Below, in pieces: positions 22,003-33,850 of a DNA stretch of 64,000 nucleotides (positions are counted from its first letter, which is position 1; every line of letters begins with the position of its first letter). The notes beneath the pieces are model-generated. The model did no database searches. It worked only from the letters and a program-made list of their open reading frames with translations, and was not told where the DNA came from. Location: contig JAYMSP010000003.1 of the NCBI GenBank assembly GCA_036897095.1, positions 1 to 64,000 on the forward strand, read 5' to 3'. This DNA is from Plantago elongata. Taxonomy: Eukaryota > Streptophyta > Magnoliopsida > Lamiales > Plantaginaceae. The position numbers and the translations under genes are program-made.

Positions 22003-25000
22003 ATGGCGTCGTTGATCCGAGGTTTACCACCACACACATCTTTGTCATCGGAAACCCTCTACTTCCTCAACTCAAACCTATCCTCAAGAGAGGATCTTGA
22101 TGGAGCCGCGTCTCTGGTCTCAGCGCTCCAAATCCAGTGTGAATCCCTTGATAAAACACTAGGTCAACTCAACCAAGACCTCCGATCTCTGTTGGACCGT
22201 CACTCTTCTCACTCGGGTATGGCCGGGTTGCTCTTCGAGAGAATATATGCTCAGCTGAATGACCTTCATGAATCCTCCGCATGTGACCAATCATCAGATG
22301 GAGGAATGGGGAAGGAGTTATCGGCATTGGCCAAGGAGGTTGCAAGGGTGGAAACTGTCAGAAATTATGCAGGTTAGTTTGTTGTTGGCTTTAATGTATG
22401 TAAGTATGTAACCTTGGGTGCTAAGGTTTTGTTGGACATGGTTAGGAGGCACAGTAGCTGCTTGTGACCATTTGTTCATTAAATTGGAAATTTGTCCCAC
22501 AATTTATAGGCTGTGAATGTTCTATTAACTCCAGTATTCAGAATATTACTATGGAATTTGGGTTGAGTCAGTTGTATGTTTTTTCTCTCTGGAGATTCAG
22601 GAGTGGAATGGATCCTGTCACCATCGATTGTTTGAAATTAGGTAGTTTTTATTGTAGATTGCACATTAAGGTGTATATGTTTGCATAACTGCTACTGGTT
22701 TTGTACATGCCAACTACCTGAAAAGTTTATTTTTTGACCTCCAGAGACTGCATTGAAGCTTGATACATTGGTTGGGGACATCGAAGATGCTGTCTCATTG
22801 ACTATGAACACGAAACTGAGGCATCCATCAAAAAAGATTTCACAAGTGAGTATATTTTCCGGGTATGTTGCCTATTAGATTAAGTTGATTCCTTCAATCA
22901 GAATGGAGATGACTCTTTATTCTCTCAAGTATACTAGATGAAGCTGATTTACAATCTTAATTGTGTTTTGTTGATATACCAGAAAAGATTTCACAAGTGA
23001 GTATATTTCCCGGGTAAATTGCTTTTTACATCAAGCCGATACCTTCGAGTAGAATGGTGATGGTTCTTTATTCTGTAAAGTGTACTAGATGAAGCTGATT
23101 TACAATCTTGCTTGTGTTTTATTGATATACTCAATCAAGCAAACTTTAAAGTCCTTAATTAGTTTTCTTGAAGTAAACATGGTTAATTGGAATGAGAAAT
23201 GTTACTCATTCTTAATGGCCCAAACTATAAGATTGGGCCATTAATTTTGTAGTACGTCTCCATCACGACATGTGGCGTCGAATTTTTTAATTATCTTGGA
23301 GTCCCTGTGCTATTCTTTTCGCAAGCATGCCAAATGGGATTGGGAATAACCAATGAATTGGCAAAATGAATGGAAGCGAACAATATTCATCTCTTATAAT
23401 CTTACATTATGTTTATAATTTTATTAATACGCATTAGCTTGACCTCCTCGTGTCTCTTATTAATTGTCATCCTGGGCCAATTCTACTGTATACCTCATGG
23501 GTTGTTTGTTTTTAATTTACAGGATATGCGTACAGTTTCTCTCAGAACGCTTAGGTTGGCAGAAGATGTGCTCAGCTCTGTTACAAAGAAGAACCCTCAG
23601 TGGATTAAGCTTGTTTCAGCTGTTGATCATAGAATCGACAGAGCCTTAGCTATTTTAAGACCCCAGGCTATTGCTGATCACAGGGCTCTTCTATCCTCTC
23701 TTGGATGGCCTCCTCCACTGTCAACGTTAAGTTCATCAAATTCAGATGTCAGTGATGCAACAGATGCACATAATCCTCTATTTACAATGGAAGGAGACTT
23801 AAAACTCCAGTATTGTGATAGTTTCCTTGCACTGTGTGGTCTTCAAGAATTACAGAGACGAAGAAAGTGTCGGCAACTTGAGGGACAACATAAAGCCATA
23901 TCTCTTCACCAACCACTCTGGGCTATAGAAGAGCTTGTGAATCCCATATCTATTGCTTCTCAACGCCATTTTTTAAAGTGGGTTGAGAAGCCAGATTATA
24001 TTTTTGCACTTGTGTATAAAGTTACTCGAGACTATGTTGACTCGATGGATGACTTATTACAACCACTTGTCGATGAAGCAATGCTGTCTGGTTATAGTTG
24101 CAGAGAAGAATGGATATCAGCTATGGTATCCTCCCTTTCAACCTATCTCGCGAAAGAAATATTTCCAGCATACACGAGTCAACTGAACGAAGTGAATGAT
24201 ACAGGGGAACAAGGACAGGCCAGGGCTTCATGGTTAAATCTTGTGGACTTGATGATTGCTTTCGATAAGCGTGTTCAGTCTCTTGCAGCACATTCAGGAA
24301 TGCTTATGTCTCTCCAGGAAGAAGACAGTTTGCAAAAGATGTCTTCATTGACAGTCTTTTCTGATAGACCAGATTGGCTAGAGGTTTGGGCTGACATTGA
24401 GCTATCTGATACACTTACTAAATTACAATCTCAATGGGAAAATGACAGGAGTTGGACTCATGTAAGCCAGGGAGCTTCTTTTCTTTCTGGCCATGAGGAC
24501 CAAAAATCTCCAATTATTTCAAGTACTGTTCTTCGACAGCTGTCATATGTCGTTGATCGTTGTAGATCACTGCCTAGTGTATCAATGACTTCAAGGTTTG
24601 TCAAATTGACAGCTCTGCCCATAATACACAAGTTCCTGGATTGCTCACTACGAAGGTGTCAAGAAGCTGAGGGACTAACTGCTCTTACGGATGATGCGGC
24701 TTTAATTAAAGTTTCTAATTCTGTTAATGCGGCGCTACATTTTGAGTCAGTTCTAAAAGAATGGTCTGAGGATGTCTTCTTTCTTGTATTGGGAGTAATC
24801 CAATCAGCTGAACTGGATATGGTAGATGATTCTGATGATACAGGAAATATATCCTTGGATGCACCCAAGAATGGTATATTTTCTGAGGAAATCAAAAGGC
24901 TGCAGGAATTCAGAACAGAATGGATTGACAAATTATCAACTGTTGTCTTGAGAGGGTTTGATGCCAGTTCACGTGATTATATAAAGAACAAAAAGCAGTG

Positions 25001-25439
25001 GCTGGAAAAGAATGATGAAGCATCAAGTTTGTCTAGATCTTTTATGGGAGCTATGGATTATTTACAGGTAAAATTATGTGTCCTTGAAGCAGCATTGAAC
25101 AAAATGGATTTTACGAAAGTGTGGAGAAATATGTCCGGTGGCATCGATAGGTTGCTTTTCAATAGTATACTGATGGGCAACATAAAATTTTATGATTGGG
25201 GAGTCGAGCGGTTCTGTAATGATTTGACAATTCTTTTTGGGATATTTCGCTCTTGGTGTATGAGGCCCGAAGGCTTTTTCCCTAAAGTTAGTGATGGGCT
25301 GAAGCTGTTGAAAATGGACAGTAAGCGTTTGAAGAACAGCTTGGTTGTTGAGAACAGATTCCTGAAGGAGCATGGCATTAGGCATTTGACTGCTGCAGAG
25401 GTGGAGAAGATTGTTAAGAATAGGGTATTTAGTGAATGA
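22003..25439 (+). CDS. MAG2: RINT1/TIP20-like ER-Golgi tethering protein MAG2
   Basis: Three exons, 22003-22372, 22745-22845 and 23523-25439, join in phase to give 795 residues. The protein follows Arabidopsis MAIGO2 closely along its whole length as I recall it: SLAKEVARVETVRNYAE-type junction, ALKLDTLVGDIEDAV, LVSAVDHRIDRALA, QAIADHRALLSSL, HQPLWAIEELVNPI, YVDSMDDLLQPLVDEA, RPEGFFPK. An N-terminal coiled coil (roughly 30-125) precedes the RINT1/TIP20 helical domain. In plants MAG2 forms a Dsl1/NRZ-like complex with MIP1, MIP2 and MIP3 on the ER and tethers Golgi-derived COPI vesicles; loss blocks export of storage proteins. Most of the protein lies in one long last exon. Intron 2 holds a duplicated copy of the exon 2 end and donor site (see 22832-23133). 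Confidence 0.95.
22832..23133 (+). repeat. Tandem duplication copying the end of MAG2 exon 2 and its splice donor
   Basis: Two copies with about a 151-bp period. Copy 1 starts in the last codons of exon 2 (AAAGATTTCACAAGTGAGTA at 22833) and runs into intron 2; copy 2 repeats the same 20 bases at about 22984, including an identical GTGAGT donor, followed by TACTAGATGAAGCTGATTTA in both. Using the second donor would add intron sequence with an early stop. Confidence 0.85.
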
Positions 25440-25467
25440 AGGATTAGGCATGTACCTTTATTTAACA

Positions 25468-25523
25468 GTCAGTTATTTTGTTTCCTCAAAAAAAAAAAAA
25501 AAAAAAAGGGTCAGTTATTTTGT
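25468..25523 (+). mobile_element. Tiny poly(A) insertion flanked by a 14-bp direct repeat
   Basis: GTCAGTTATTTTGT occurs at 25468-25481 and again at 25510-25523, bracketing TTCCTC followed by about 20 A. A poly(A) tract inside a target-site-like duplication is what LINE-driven retroposition leaves when the copy is cut short at its 5' end. It lies about 30 bp after the MAG2 stop, probably in the 3' untranslated region. Simple slippage cannot easily explain the flanking repeat. Confidence 0.6.
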
Positions 25524-25978
25524 GGGAAGTAATTTGGAAGGCCTGTCTTGCACCTGTGTTATTCTTTGTTATATATACTCCTATATGGTAAGTCTTATGA
25601 TCTTTCTCATCTGACTTTTCAGTAATTTTGTAAGTCGACTTGTAACGAGTACGACATCATTCGATACATAAATGGTTATACTTGAAAGATCGAAATAAAT
25701 TAGAATGAAAACCTTATACTATCTTTCAGGACTAAACTACCGATAGTTATAACATAACTTGATAGTCTTGTACACATCATATGTTAACCAAATACATTAA
25801 AATTCAACTGTCATAGCAACACTGCTCATCGGCACAAAACATCTCGATGAAATGAATAAGACTAAAGATTAGAATCGCAATGCAAGCATCCAAAGCGTAA
25901 CCTCTAACAAAAATTTCCATCCCGATCCTGCCCCTAGTAGACAGTAGCAGTCAATTATCAGCGATACACAGTACTTCA
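25524..25978. other. 3' flanks of convergent MAG2 and F-box genes
   Basis: Short convergent intergenic stretch that must include both transcript ends. No other feature seen. Confidence 0.5.
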
Positions 25979-27127
25979 TCATCCATGAGTTCTCTTTCGC
26001 TTCCTACATCCTAATGTTCCTTCAGGCGCAACACTTCCATCTTCACCAAAGCAACTTCCATTAAGCCAATCAAGCCTTGCAGGAAAGGCTTTGCAAAATT
26101 CTAGCTCCTTTTTATCAATGTAAACTGCAACTACCTTTACCGATTCCATCTTCTCCACATTATACAACACAAGCATGTTCTCAAATGTTAAAACAATCTG
26201 CTTTTTACTCTCCATATATGCTACAGGTCTCAGATCCCTCAACATAAAATCATGGCCAATATTTATCAATGTAAAGAAATTAGCCCAACCTGCTTCTCCT
26301 CTGCAATCCTGCAGAATCCATACGCTAAACGTATCGGGGCCATCCAAGAAACGGGTGCAACTAAAGCACAAGCGTTCACCCAGGTTACCCAAATAATTGC
26401 AAGAACTATAATTCGTGGAATGGAACGGCAGTTGAAGGTTGCAGTAGGCCTCAGTGATAAGATTTAAAGCAAGTAGGCCATCATCGGCAACCCAATACAA
26501 TCTGCCATTGACAAAAACACCAGGCAAGGTGTGCAATATACCACAAGGTAAACTGGAGTTCTTAATTTTACGCCAAGTTCCTGATTTCAGAGAGTAGATT
26601 AATGTCACGAGGGGTAACCGACGTGGAACATGAGCAATTCTCACAACCTTGTAGTCATCGTTAGCAGCATCATAGCCTAACCCAGCATAGACGAAATACT
26701 CCCAATTATCTGCGATTGAGTCGAACCGCGGTAACTTCAGGCACTCCCCAGTGAAAAGATTCCACAATTCCCAAACCTTATCGGGGCAAATTAGGATCAA
26801 GTCATGGCAAGAAGCGGCTAAGGAAGTAACAGTTTTAACTTCCTGGGGAAGAATACGCCTTTTCATATCTGTAGCTTCAACCAGTTGGGTTTTGGAACGA
26901 TTTACCAAGCACAGAGGCACAGAGTAAAGTTCACCGTCGTTGTCCATGATAACAAGCATATCACTGCCTCTGGCCTTATGGTGATCGGCCTGGAGTTTTG
27001 TGAAATCAGGATCGTCGATCATGTTTTTCCATTCCTTGCAGACACACCTGAACCGGAGCAAAGGCTCTATAGGCATATGGGTGAGTATATGACGAACAAT
27101 CTCGAGCGGAACATGAACATCCAGCAT
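25979..27127 (-). CDS. F-box protein with F-box-associated (FBA) repeat region
   Basis: Single exon. The ATG at 27127 gives 382 residues and puts the F-box at the very N-terminus (VPLEIVRHILTHMPIEPLLRFRCVCKEW, shown here only by its ends VPLEIVRHIL and LLRFRCVCKEW). An in-frame ATG at 27190 would add 21 hydrophobic residues; I prefer the later start, as is usual for the family. The rest shows the FBA pattern of short beta blocks (LWNLFTGECLKLPRF; YVYAGLGYDAANDDYKVVRI-like; LPGVFVNGRLYWVADDG), typical of kelch-like propellers that bind substrates. F-box proteins join SKP1 and CUL1 in SCF ubiquitin ligases. The family is huge in plants and fast-evolving, so neither substrate nor orthologue can be named. 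It ends in a basic tail (CRKRKR). Confidence 0.9.
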   Translation of the reverse strand: MLDVHVPLEIVRHILTHMPIEPLLRFRCVCKEWKNMIDDPDFTKLQADHHKARGSDMLVIMDNDGELYSVPLCLVNRSKTQLVEATDMKRRILPQEVKTVTSLAASCHDLILICPDKVWELWNLFTGECLKLPRFDSIADNWEYFVYAGLGYDAANDDYKVVRIAHVPRRLPLVTLIYSLKSGTWRKIKNSSLPCGILHTLPGVFVNGRLYWVADDGLLALNLITEAYCNLQLPFHSTNYSSCNYLGNLGERLCFSCTRFLDGPDTFSVWILQDCRGEAGWANFFTLINIGHDFMLRDLRPVAYMESKKQIVLTFENMLVLYNVEKMESVKVVAVYIDKKELEFCKAFPARLDWLNGSCFGEDGSVAPEGTLGCRKRKRTHG

Positions 27128-28492
27128 GTTTTCAGAAATTTGGGAGCAGCTTGAAACAGCTGAGATTATGAGGAAAAGTTTTTCTAACAAATTCGGCCAG
27201 TGCTTTATTAGTTTCTGTGATGTAGTGTTTGATTTTTAAAAGAAGTAAACAGTTACTGAAACTGTAAAAGGGATAGTTTCCGAATTCCGATAGAAAAATA
27301 TTCAGTTCTAGAGAAATAATAGCAAGGCAAATATTGTACACCTATGATCCTTCTCTATATTTAAAAAACAAAATTGAATTCAATTTTTTTTTCCTTTCTA
27401 ATTTTCCGATACGCAAGACTAACTTCACACGCTTGCAACTTTCTGCTTCATCTCATGGACCAGATCAGACTAACTTCACACGCTTGCAACTTTCTGCTTC
27501 ATCTCATGGACCAGATCAAACGTGGGAATCTGGCGAAAAGCAACGAAACCCCTGTTTCGGTCGCATTCTACTGACCAGGAGGTAGATCATGATATTGTCT
27601 AGATGAAAGCATCACCATTACAATTTCTGGAAATCGCAACCTGCCAAATTATTAAGGATTTTTCATGGCTCTTTACAAGAAGTGCATCGTCATTCGTCCA
27701 CTCTGGAAGTTGAATCACCTCGGTTTGGGTTCAGAGAACAACGTTTCTTGTTTCTTGCCAAAAAGAAGTTTCGTGATCAGGACTTTGAACAGCCAGATCA
27801 CTGTCCATCGTCAACACATAATGTAATTCGTCATTTAAATGGTACAGTACCACCAGAATATCTCATGAGTCATGAACATATGTTTTAGTGGTTGTTCAAA
27901 GTTACCAACACCATAGCAATGAGTCTAGCTTGTGCAGCAAGTTTGATGGTTGTAGCCATCCGAGAGACCAGATTGCTTGGACATAGTAGTTATGTCATTG
28001 CATATCAAAACGGCACCTTAGCTTGGGGTACCTCTCATGTCTGCACTCCGATTTCTCGATTTATCTTGTATAGTAAAAATTAATGCTTGGCCTAGTTCAT
28101 TGTTTAGATGTCGTTGCATACAAATTACATAGTACTTTTGTTATATGGAAGGGAGAATCAAGAACTTATATCACACCCAGGGCAGAAATCCTGAACTTCT
28201 GGCTCTGTTCCTTTCAATGGTACATACAGAAGAAGTAAATAAACATTCGATGGAGCAGGCTCATGGGAAATGCTATAGCTTATCATGTGTACTTGTTTTT
28301 AAACTTAATTTACACTGGCTTTTTAATCACACAGTAATAGTCCAAGTACTATATAACCTTCTTCCTGATTCTTATTTTGTACAGCAATCACGAAACACTT
28401 CTACAGAATGTTTCTTAGGTAATGTTTGATAAATTCACTCCGAACCTGGAGCCTCATTCTTCAAATAGACTACAATCTCTCTTCAGCAGTGC
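27128..28492. other. Intergenic between F-box gene and aleurain gene
   Basis: It holds the F-box promoter (left) and the aleurain 3' flank (right). Several frames of 60-95 codons occur, but none shows a domain or splice-consistent neighbours. The 51-bp perfect duplication at 27416-27517 lies here. I recognise no gene; an untranslated transcript cannot be excluded. Confidence 0.45.
27416..27517. repeat. Perfect 51-bp tandem duplication
   Basis: Units 27416-27466 and 27467-27517 are identical (each AGACTAACTTCACACGC...GGACCAGATC). The period is a multiple of three and one frame stays open through both, but that frame has no known domain. Identity implies a very recent event. Confidence 0.92.
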
Positions 28493-31400
28493 TTATGCAA
28501 CAATAGGGTATGAAGCACAAGTGGCAACACCTGCAGCAAGTTTCATGAGTTCAGGTTAGGATCATGATTCTCCAGGTAAGACCAGACCAATGAAAGTTGG
28601 ATCATATATTATCGAGTATCAGGTCTTTGTGAAAGTTACTACGGTAAAAGAAAGTTATCAACCTATAATTTATATACAGTGATTTAAAATAATTGGAAGA
28701 GCGACCTTGAAGAAAACTTACCACACATGTTCTTGCCCATCTCCATTTTGAAGTAGCCATTGTCTCCCCAGTCAGCGCCCCACGAGTTCTTGATGAGCCA
28801 ATACGGGATACCATTTTCAACTCCATAACCAACAGCAAGAACAGCATGGTTCACATCCTGCAAAGTACACACACAGTTGGGAATGTGACAGTGGTCATAG
28901 TTGAGTCTGTTTTCAAATTCATATAGGTGAAAAACTCACCATTGGAGAGTTTCCACAAGTCGTGCTAGTATAAACTCCAGATTTATATGCTCGGAAGCCA
29001 GTAACCACCTCAAAAGCCACACTCACAGGCCGTGCAAAAGCTACAGCATGCTTAAGCTCATCTTCAGCCCCCTATTTTTCAGAAGGTGGATGACAAAATC
29101 TTAGATATAAGATATGATTATTATCTAATCATTACTAGCATTGATCAGAAAATAATCACAGCTAAACTGCAGCCTGATCAAGAAAGTTAGAGTCCACCAA
29201 TCCATAATATTAAATCGAATTATCCAAGTATTGATGACTTCATTTCATACAGATGTTCATGAAGTTGCCAACTTGCACTAGCTGGTTGAGATCCAAAACA
29301 CAATGTTCAAGTATCTTACCAGTGTGATGTTAACAGAATCAAATACTCTAACTCCAACATTTTCAGAGGAAAATTTGCAAACACCATCCTTTCCGGTGTA
29401 TGGATATGCAGACTCAGTCTCAAGCCCACCATTATATTTGATGTATTCAAATGCTTGGGACGGAAGTCCACCATTGCAGCCAAAATTATTGAATGCTCCA
29501 GCACAATCCACAAGTTGTTGCTCCGATAAAGAGATGCCCTTACCGAATGCTTGTGCATAAGCTGCCTCAAGTGCTCCGGTGGTGCTGTAACATGTATCAC
29601 ACACATGAATATATGATAAAGAATTCAAGGTATTTCTCATATTTTAGATACATTATTAATCTGAATAATGTTTCAGTAATGAGTCAAAAGTTTAGCTGAC
29701 CTGAATGTCCAGCAAGATCCACAACCACCTTGATTTTTCACGGGGCTAACAATGCCAGCTTCCCTCCAGTCTTTCTGAAGTTGAGCAGAAGTAGGTCAAA
29801 CAATCATATCCTTGCCAAAGTATGATTTCAAGAAATACTCATCACCACATTACATGTGACTTTAGAGTAATTGCATTATCAAAGTCCAAAGAGCTAGGTC
29901 TATCTAAGTATCTTATTTGTTGAGGGGCATAAATGATAAATTAATCATAAACTCGTAGCAGTAGCAAAGGGGTCTTCACAAAGACTCATCCAATGAATAG
30001 CAAGTTAATAAGTCTATCATATTGAAATTTTATTGTTATTGTATTAATTTATAAAATATTAGGATTTGATGATTAAGAAAAAGTACTCTTAACAGGAATT
30101 TTGAAAGCTAGAATTCATATTTTATGCATTATGCCTCAGAAATTAAAAAACAACTATAAGAGGATTAAGCAAAATAACTAAAGAAAAGGAAATACCGATT
30201 TTGGTAGGGCGGCATCAGTAAGCTTGTGGCTGCCCTTTGTGGTAGCAGAGCAGTTCTGAGCAGCTCCCAACCTATGCGTACGGAACTCATCCCAAGACAT
30301 ATCAGTAAATTCTGTTCACCAGACAAGACCACTGTCAGCATACAAATTGGAACTTAACTCATTAAGATAGCTTGCATACCAACCTAATGCTAGTAAGGAT
30401 ACAAATTTGGGAGAAGCTGGAACACATCTAATTAGTGCTGCTACTGTCTTGTTAATATTACGTAGGTAAACGTCTCAAGAACTTGGAACTAGTAGCACTG
30501 CAATATCGAGTTTTCCACTAGTCCATCAGACTGAGCCTAAAAGTACCTTAGAATTAGATGTTTCTAGCCCTAGAAAATTTTCATGTACAGAGCATTATGC
30601 TTTTGTTGAGACACACAGCAGATAGTTCCATGAGATGACAACCATGGTTTCTCTTATTAGTTAAAGTTTCAATTACTAAATATACAAAGCCTTGAAGCAA
30701 GTCAGAATCTCAGACTACGCAGAAACATTTGCAGTAAAACCTCCAGTCCTTGAGTAGCATTTTTAACATTTAAGCGGACACTTCTGAGGAACTATATCTA
30801 GCTATATCTTGCTAATCATCTGCAAGAGCTTGACTATATAGTCATACCGAAAACAAGAAATTTGTAGCTAGGTTATTCAATAATCAATACTTAATTATAG
30901 ATAGAGATGGTAAGAACCAAATCAATTGTTAAATGTCCAGACACTGATTCAACTGCTGTTAACCTTAACCAGCATATTGAACAAAATCAGCATAAATGAA
31001 AATTTTCCTCCTGCCATACCAAATTCGCCACTAAGATTAACGAGCATATACAAAACATCAAGCATCAATGAATCCATTCATTCAAATTACCAATAAGAAA
31101 CAAACAAGATCATTTCAATGAACGAGATTACGAGAGTACCAAAAGAGGAATCAAATTACCATTCACTCCCATAGTGTAAGACATCCCCTTCCTGTTATGC
31201 TCTCTGATCATCTTCAAATTCTCCGAGAAAATCTCAAACCTCCGCTGTATCTCATCCGTACCCTCATACCTCTTCCCATACCTGTACACCATCATTAACA
31301 ACATCTAAGCTAGTAAGCTACATAAACGTTTACACTCAAAAATCTCCAAACCACAAGGAAAATCAATATCATCACCTATGAGCAAAGCGAGCAAAGGAAA

Positions 31401-31572
31401 GAGCTCTACGAGAGTTCCCTACGACTTCGAGCACAGAGGACTCGAGCTCGTGCAGTCCGTCGACGACCTGTCTGATCGGATTATCCTTGGCGGCGAGGAT
31501 TTCCGATCCTGCAACTGCAGTACTAGCACAGGCGATGAGAACTCCGATGAGAAGTAGCGGATGAGTAGCCAT
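28493..31572 (-). CDS. ALP: Aleurain-type papain-family cysteine protease (cathepsin H-like)
   Basis: Eight exons in coding order: 31572-31376, 31281-31160, 30311-30196, 29774-29701, 29584-29320, 29071-28940, 28857-28722, 28530-28493; 359 residues. A signal peptide (about 1-21) is followed by NPIR at residues 31-34, the classic aleurain vacuolar sorting signal. The I29 propeptide carries an ERFNIN-type helix ([17 protein letters not shown]). Mature enzyme motifs: NQGGCGSCW with catalytic Cys166, [12 protein letters not shown] with His306, [10 protein letters not shown] with Asn326; the tail ends ASYPIVA. Family knowledge: an aminopeptidase/endopeptidase of lytic vacuoles, often induced in senescence and sorted by the vacuolar receptor VSR/BP80. 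The gene structure and length are standard; nothing is broken. Confidence 0.96.
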
Positions 31573-33349
31573 GTTTGATTGCTTTTCCTCTCTTGTTGGA
31601 GTGGAGGAGAAAGTGATGAATGATCAATGAGTGAGCTTAGGTTTCTGCATTTACTGGCCAATTTAAAGCATGGATTTTGTTGGTTGAGGATAGTGTGGTG
31701 GTCCAAGCATGCCGTGTTGGAGGTTTGTTATTGGTGGATGGGTTGTCGTATCGTATTGGGGAACCTATTGGAATCTTGTGGGTCCGGTAAGGTAGAAAAA
31801 GCGGGAGAGTAACTGGAATTCTGTTTTATTTTGTTTTAAAAAAATCTGGAATTCTATTGATGGCGTATATGATGATGCAATTAGTGAAAATGAAAATTAA
31901 TATCTAGGCTTCCAATTCACTTATTCACTTTTTTCTTAAAATCCCTCAAATTATAATGTTCTCGTTTACTTCTAGCAGGCATTTATCACACCAACAAATC
32001 TACATAACGAATTTCACTGATCAGATCTTCATGATGAGTGTCTTTTGTCAAATTTCAATAAGTCAATGGTTTGAGTCAACTTTGTCGTTTAAAAAAAAAA
32101 AAAAGGAACTTGGTTTAGTCTGAGTAGTTGTGCTACTTTAAGTGGGTTGTGTTACAATCGCGTGTTTAGTATTTTAACACGTTAAATTTTTGTACTCACG
32201 ATTTCATACATTTTTTATGTTTTGTGTTTAAAAAAAAAATTCTAAGTCTTAGAAAGTAACTCTAGATCATCACCAACTATGATCATTCAAAACTAACCAT
32301 TTAAACATTGTAAAAACTTATCACATTTTATAAAACGGCCTTATAGGAATTTGATTAAAGTAGTCCAAGGACTCCAAAACCACCATTCACACTCCATCAT
32401 CAAATCATGACCCAATGAGCTATTTAAAACTAGGAGACTAATTGGTGTAGAGTTAAAATTCTGAGTTAGTATATAAATTCTTACGTGTTTTTAACCTGAA
32501 TTTTAAAATTTAAATCCTACACCAATCATTTTCTTGATCTATCTTCTCGAGTATGTAGAATGGTGTGTAAAACTTTTTGAATTTTTATCTGTTTGAATGT
32601 GTAGCACACATTATGGGCAAATTAATTAGTTAGCCCAGACAAAATTCAACATGAAGTGGAATGCCGTGGGCAAATGAGCAAGGCGTGGGCAGAGCCCATT
32701 TCCAAGCCTAAATCCACATATGGTTAGGGACTTGAGGTTGTTAGGAACTTGTTAGAATAACGTAATCCTGATTTAGGAGTGTTATTATATCCAGTAATGA
32801 CGTGTAGAATCAACGGATCTGTGGTCACGGGCTCACTTTTTTAGTATAACAACTGAATTTAGAAATTAGAATGGGGATATGCAAACCGGTGACGGTGACT
32901 AGTTCAAGTTGAATCGATGGACTGACTTCTTTCTTGTACGCATTATTCAATCAAGTCGCGGATCAACTGTAATAGGGGTAACTCCTCTCTGCATTCTGAA
33001 TCGTGATCGATTTCAATGAGTCATATTTAGGAAGGGCATTTGTGTAGAAAATTAACGTAGTGTGAAGATGGTTTATGTGGATATCCGAACTCAAATTAAA
33101 CTTGAACTAGAGGCTTTTGATAGATTGATATCATGAATCCATGATACAATTTCAATTCATCTAAAATCTAAAATTTTACAATTATCTTATTAGCGTTTAG
33201 AAATGTTATATTTTAATTGTGAAAGTTTATCTATACTAGAGTAAACGTCCATTAAATGAGGATATATAATCTGGTAATAATATACTTGACTTAAGATGTT
33301 TCTGATGATAGCGAGGACACATCCTTTATTTCATTATTATCAGAATGAT

Positions 33350-33700
33350 ATAGACCATGTTTAGTAAAACTTGCTGAAAAGTTAGCTGGTAAGTGGTTAT
33401 ATAGCTCTTTTTTTCAATAAACTAAAGCTCTGTTTACCACTACCTCTTCAACTTCATGAGCTTTTTTTTATAAAAAAACTCATTACGCGAACGCGCAGCT
33501 TTTCAAACAAACTAGCTGAAAAGTTACATGGTTTGACAATCTAAACAAATTAGATTGTTGAAAAAAGAAACTATCTAACCAGCTAGTTATTCAACTACCA
33601 GTTACTTTTAGGCTATTAATTAACTTTTCAACTAATTTTGCTTAAATCAGTTAGCTTTTCAGCTAACTTATTTAATAAGTTGCACGATCACGTAACAAGA
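33350..33700. mobile_element. Possible fold-back or hAT-like MITE remnant
   Basis: Inverted words lie at both sides: TGCTGAAAAGTTAGCT near 33372 and, on the opposite strand, TAGCTGAAAAGCTAACT near 33650-33666, with another AGCTGAAAAGTTA inside. This resembles a small non-coding transposon, but no clear terminal motif or target duplication was found. Confidence 0.3.
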
Positions 33701-33750
33701 AGTTATAGAACTAAAAAGTGAACTGAAAAAGTAATGGTGATGACGATCCC

Positions 33751-33850
33751 GACTAATTCCTTAGTCCTTATGTCAATGTTATCACTTATCAGAATGACCG
33801 GACTAATTCCTTAGTCCTTATGTCAATGTTATCACTTATCAGAATGACAT
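33751..33850. repeat. Two-copy 50-bp tandem repeat
   Basis: GACTAATTCCTTAGTCCTTA...CTTATCAGAATGAC occurs at 33751 and again at 33801, essentially identical over the 50-bp unit. Recent duplication. Confidence 0.9.

Noticed and set aside
28145-28429. 94-codon plus-strand frame downstream of aleurain
   Set aside because: No homology recognised, no convincing neighbouring exons; likely chance frame in aleurain 3' flank.
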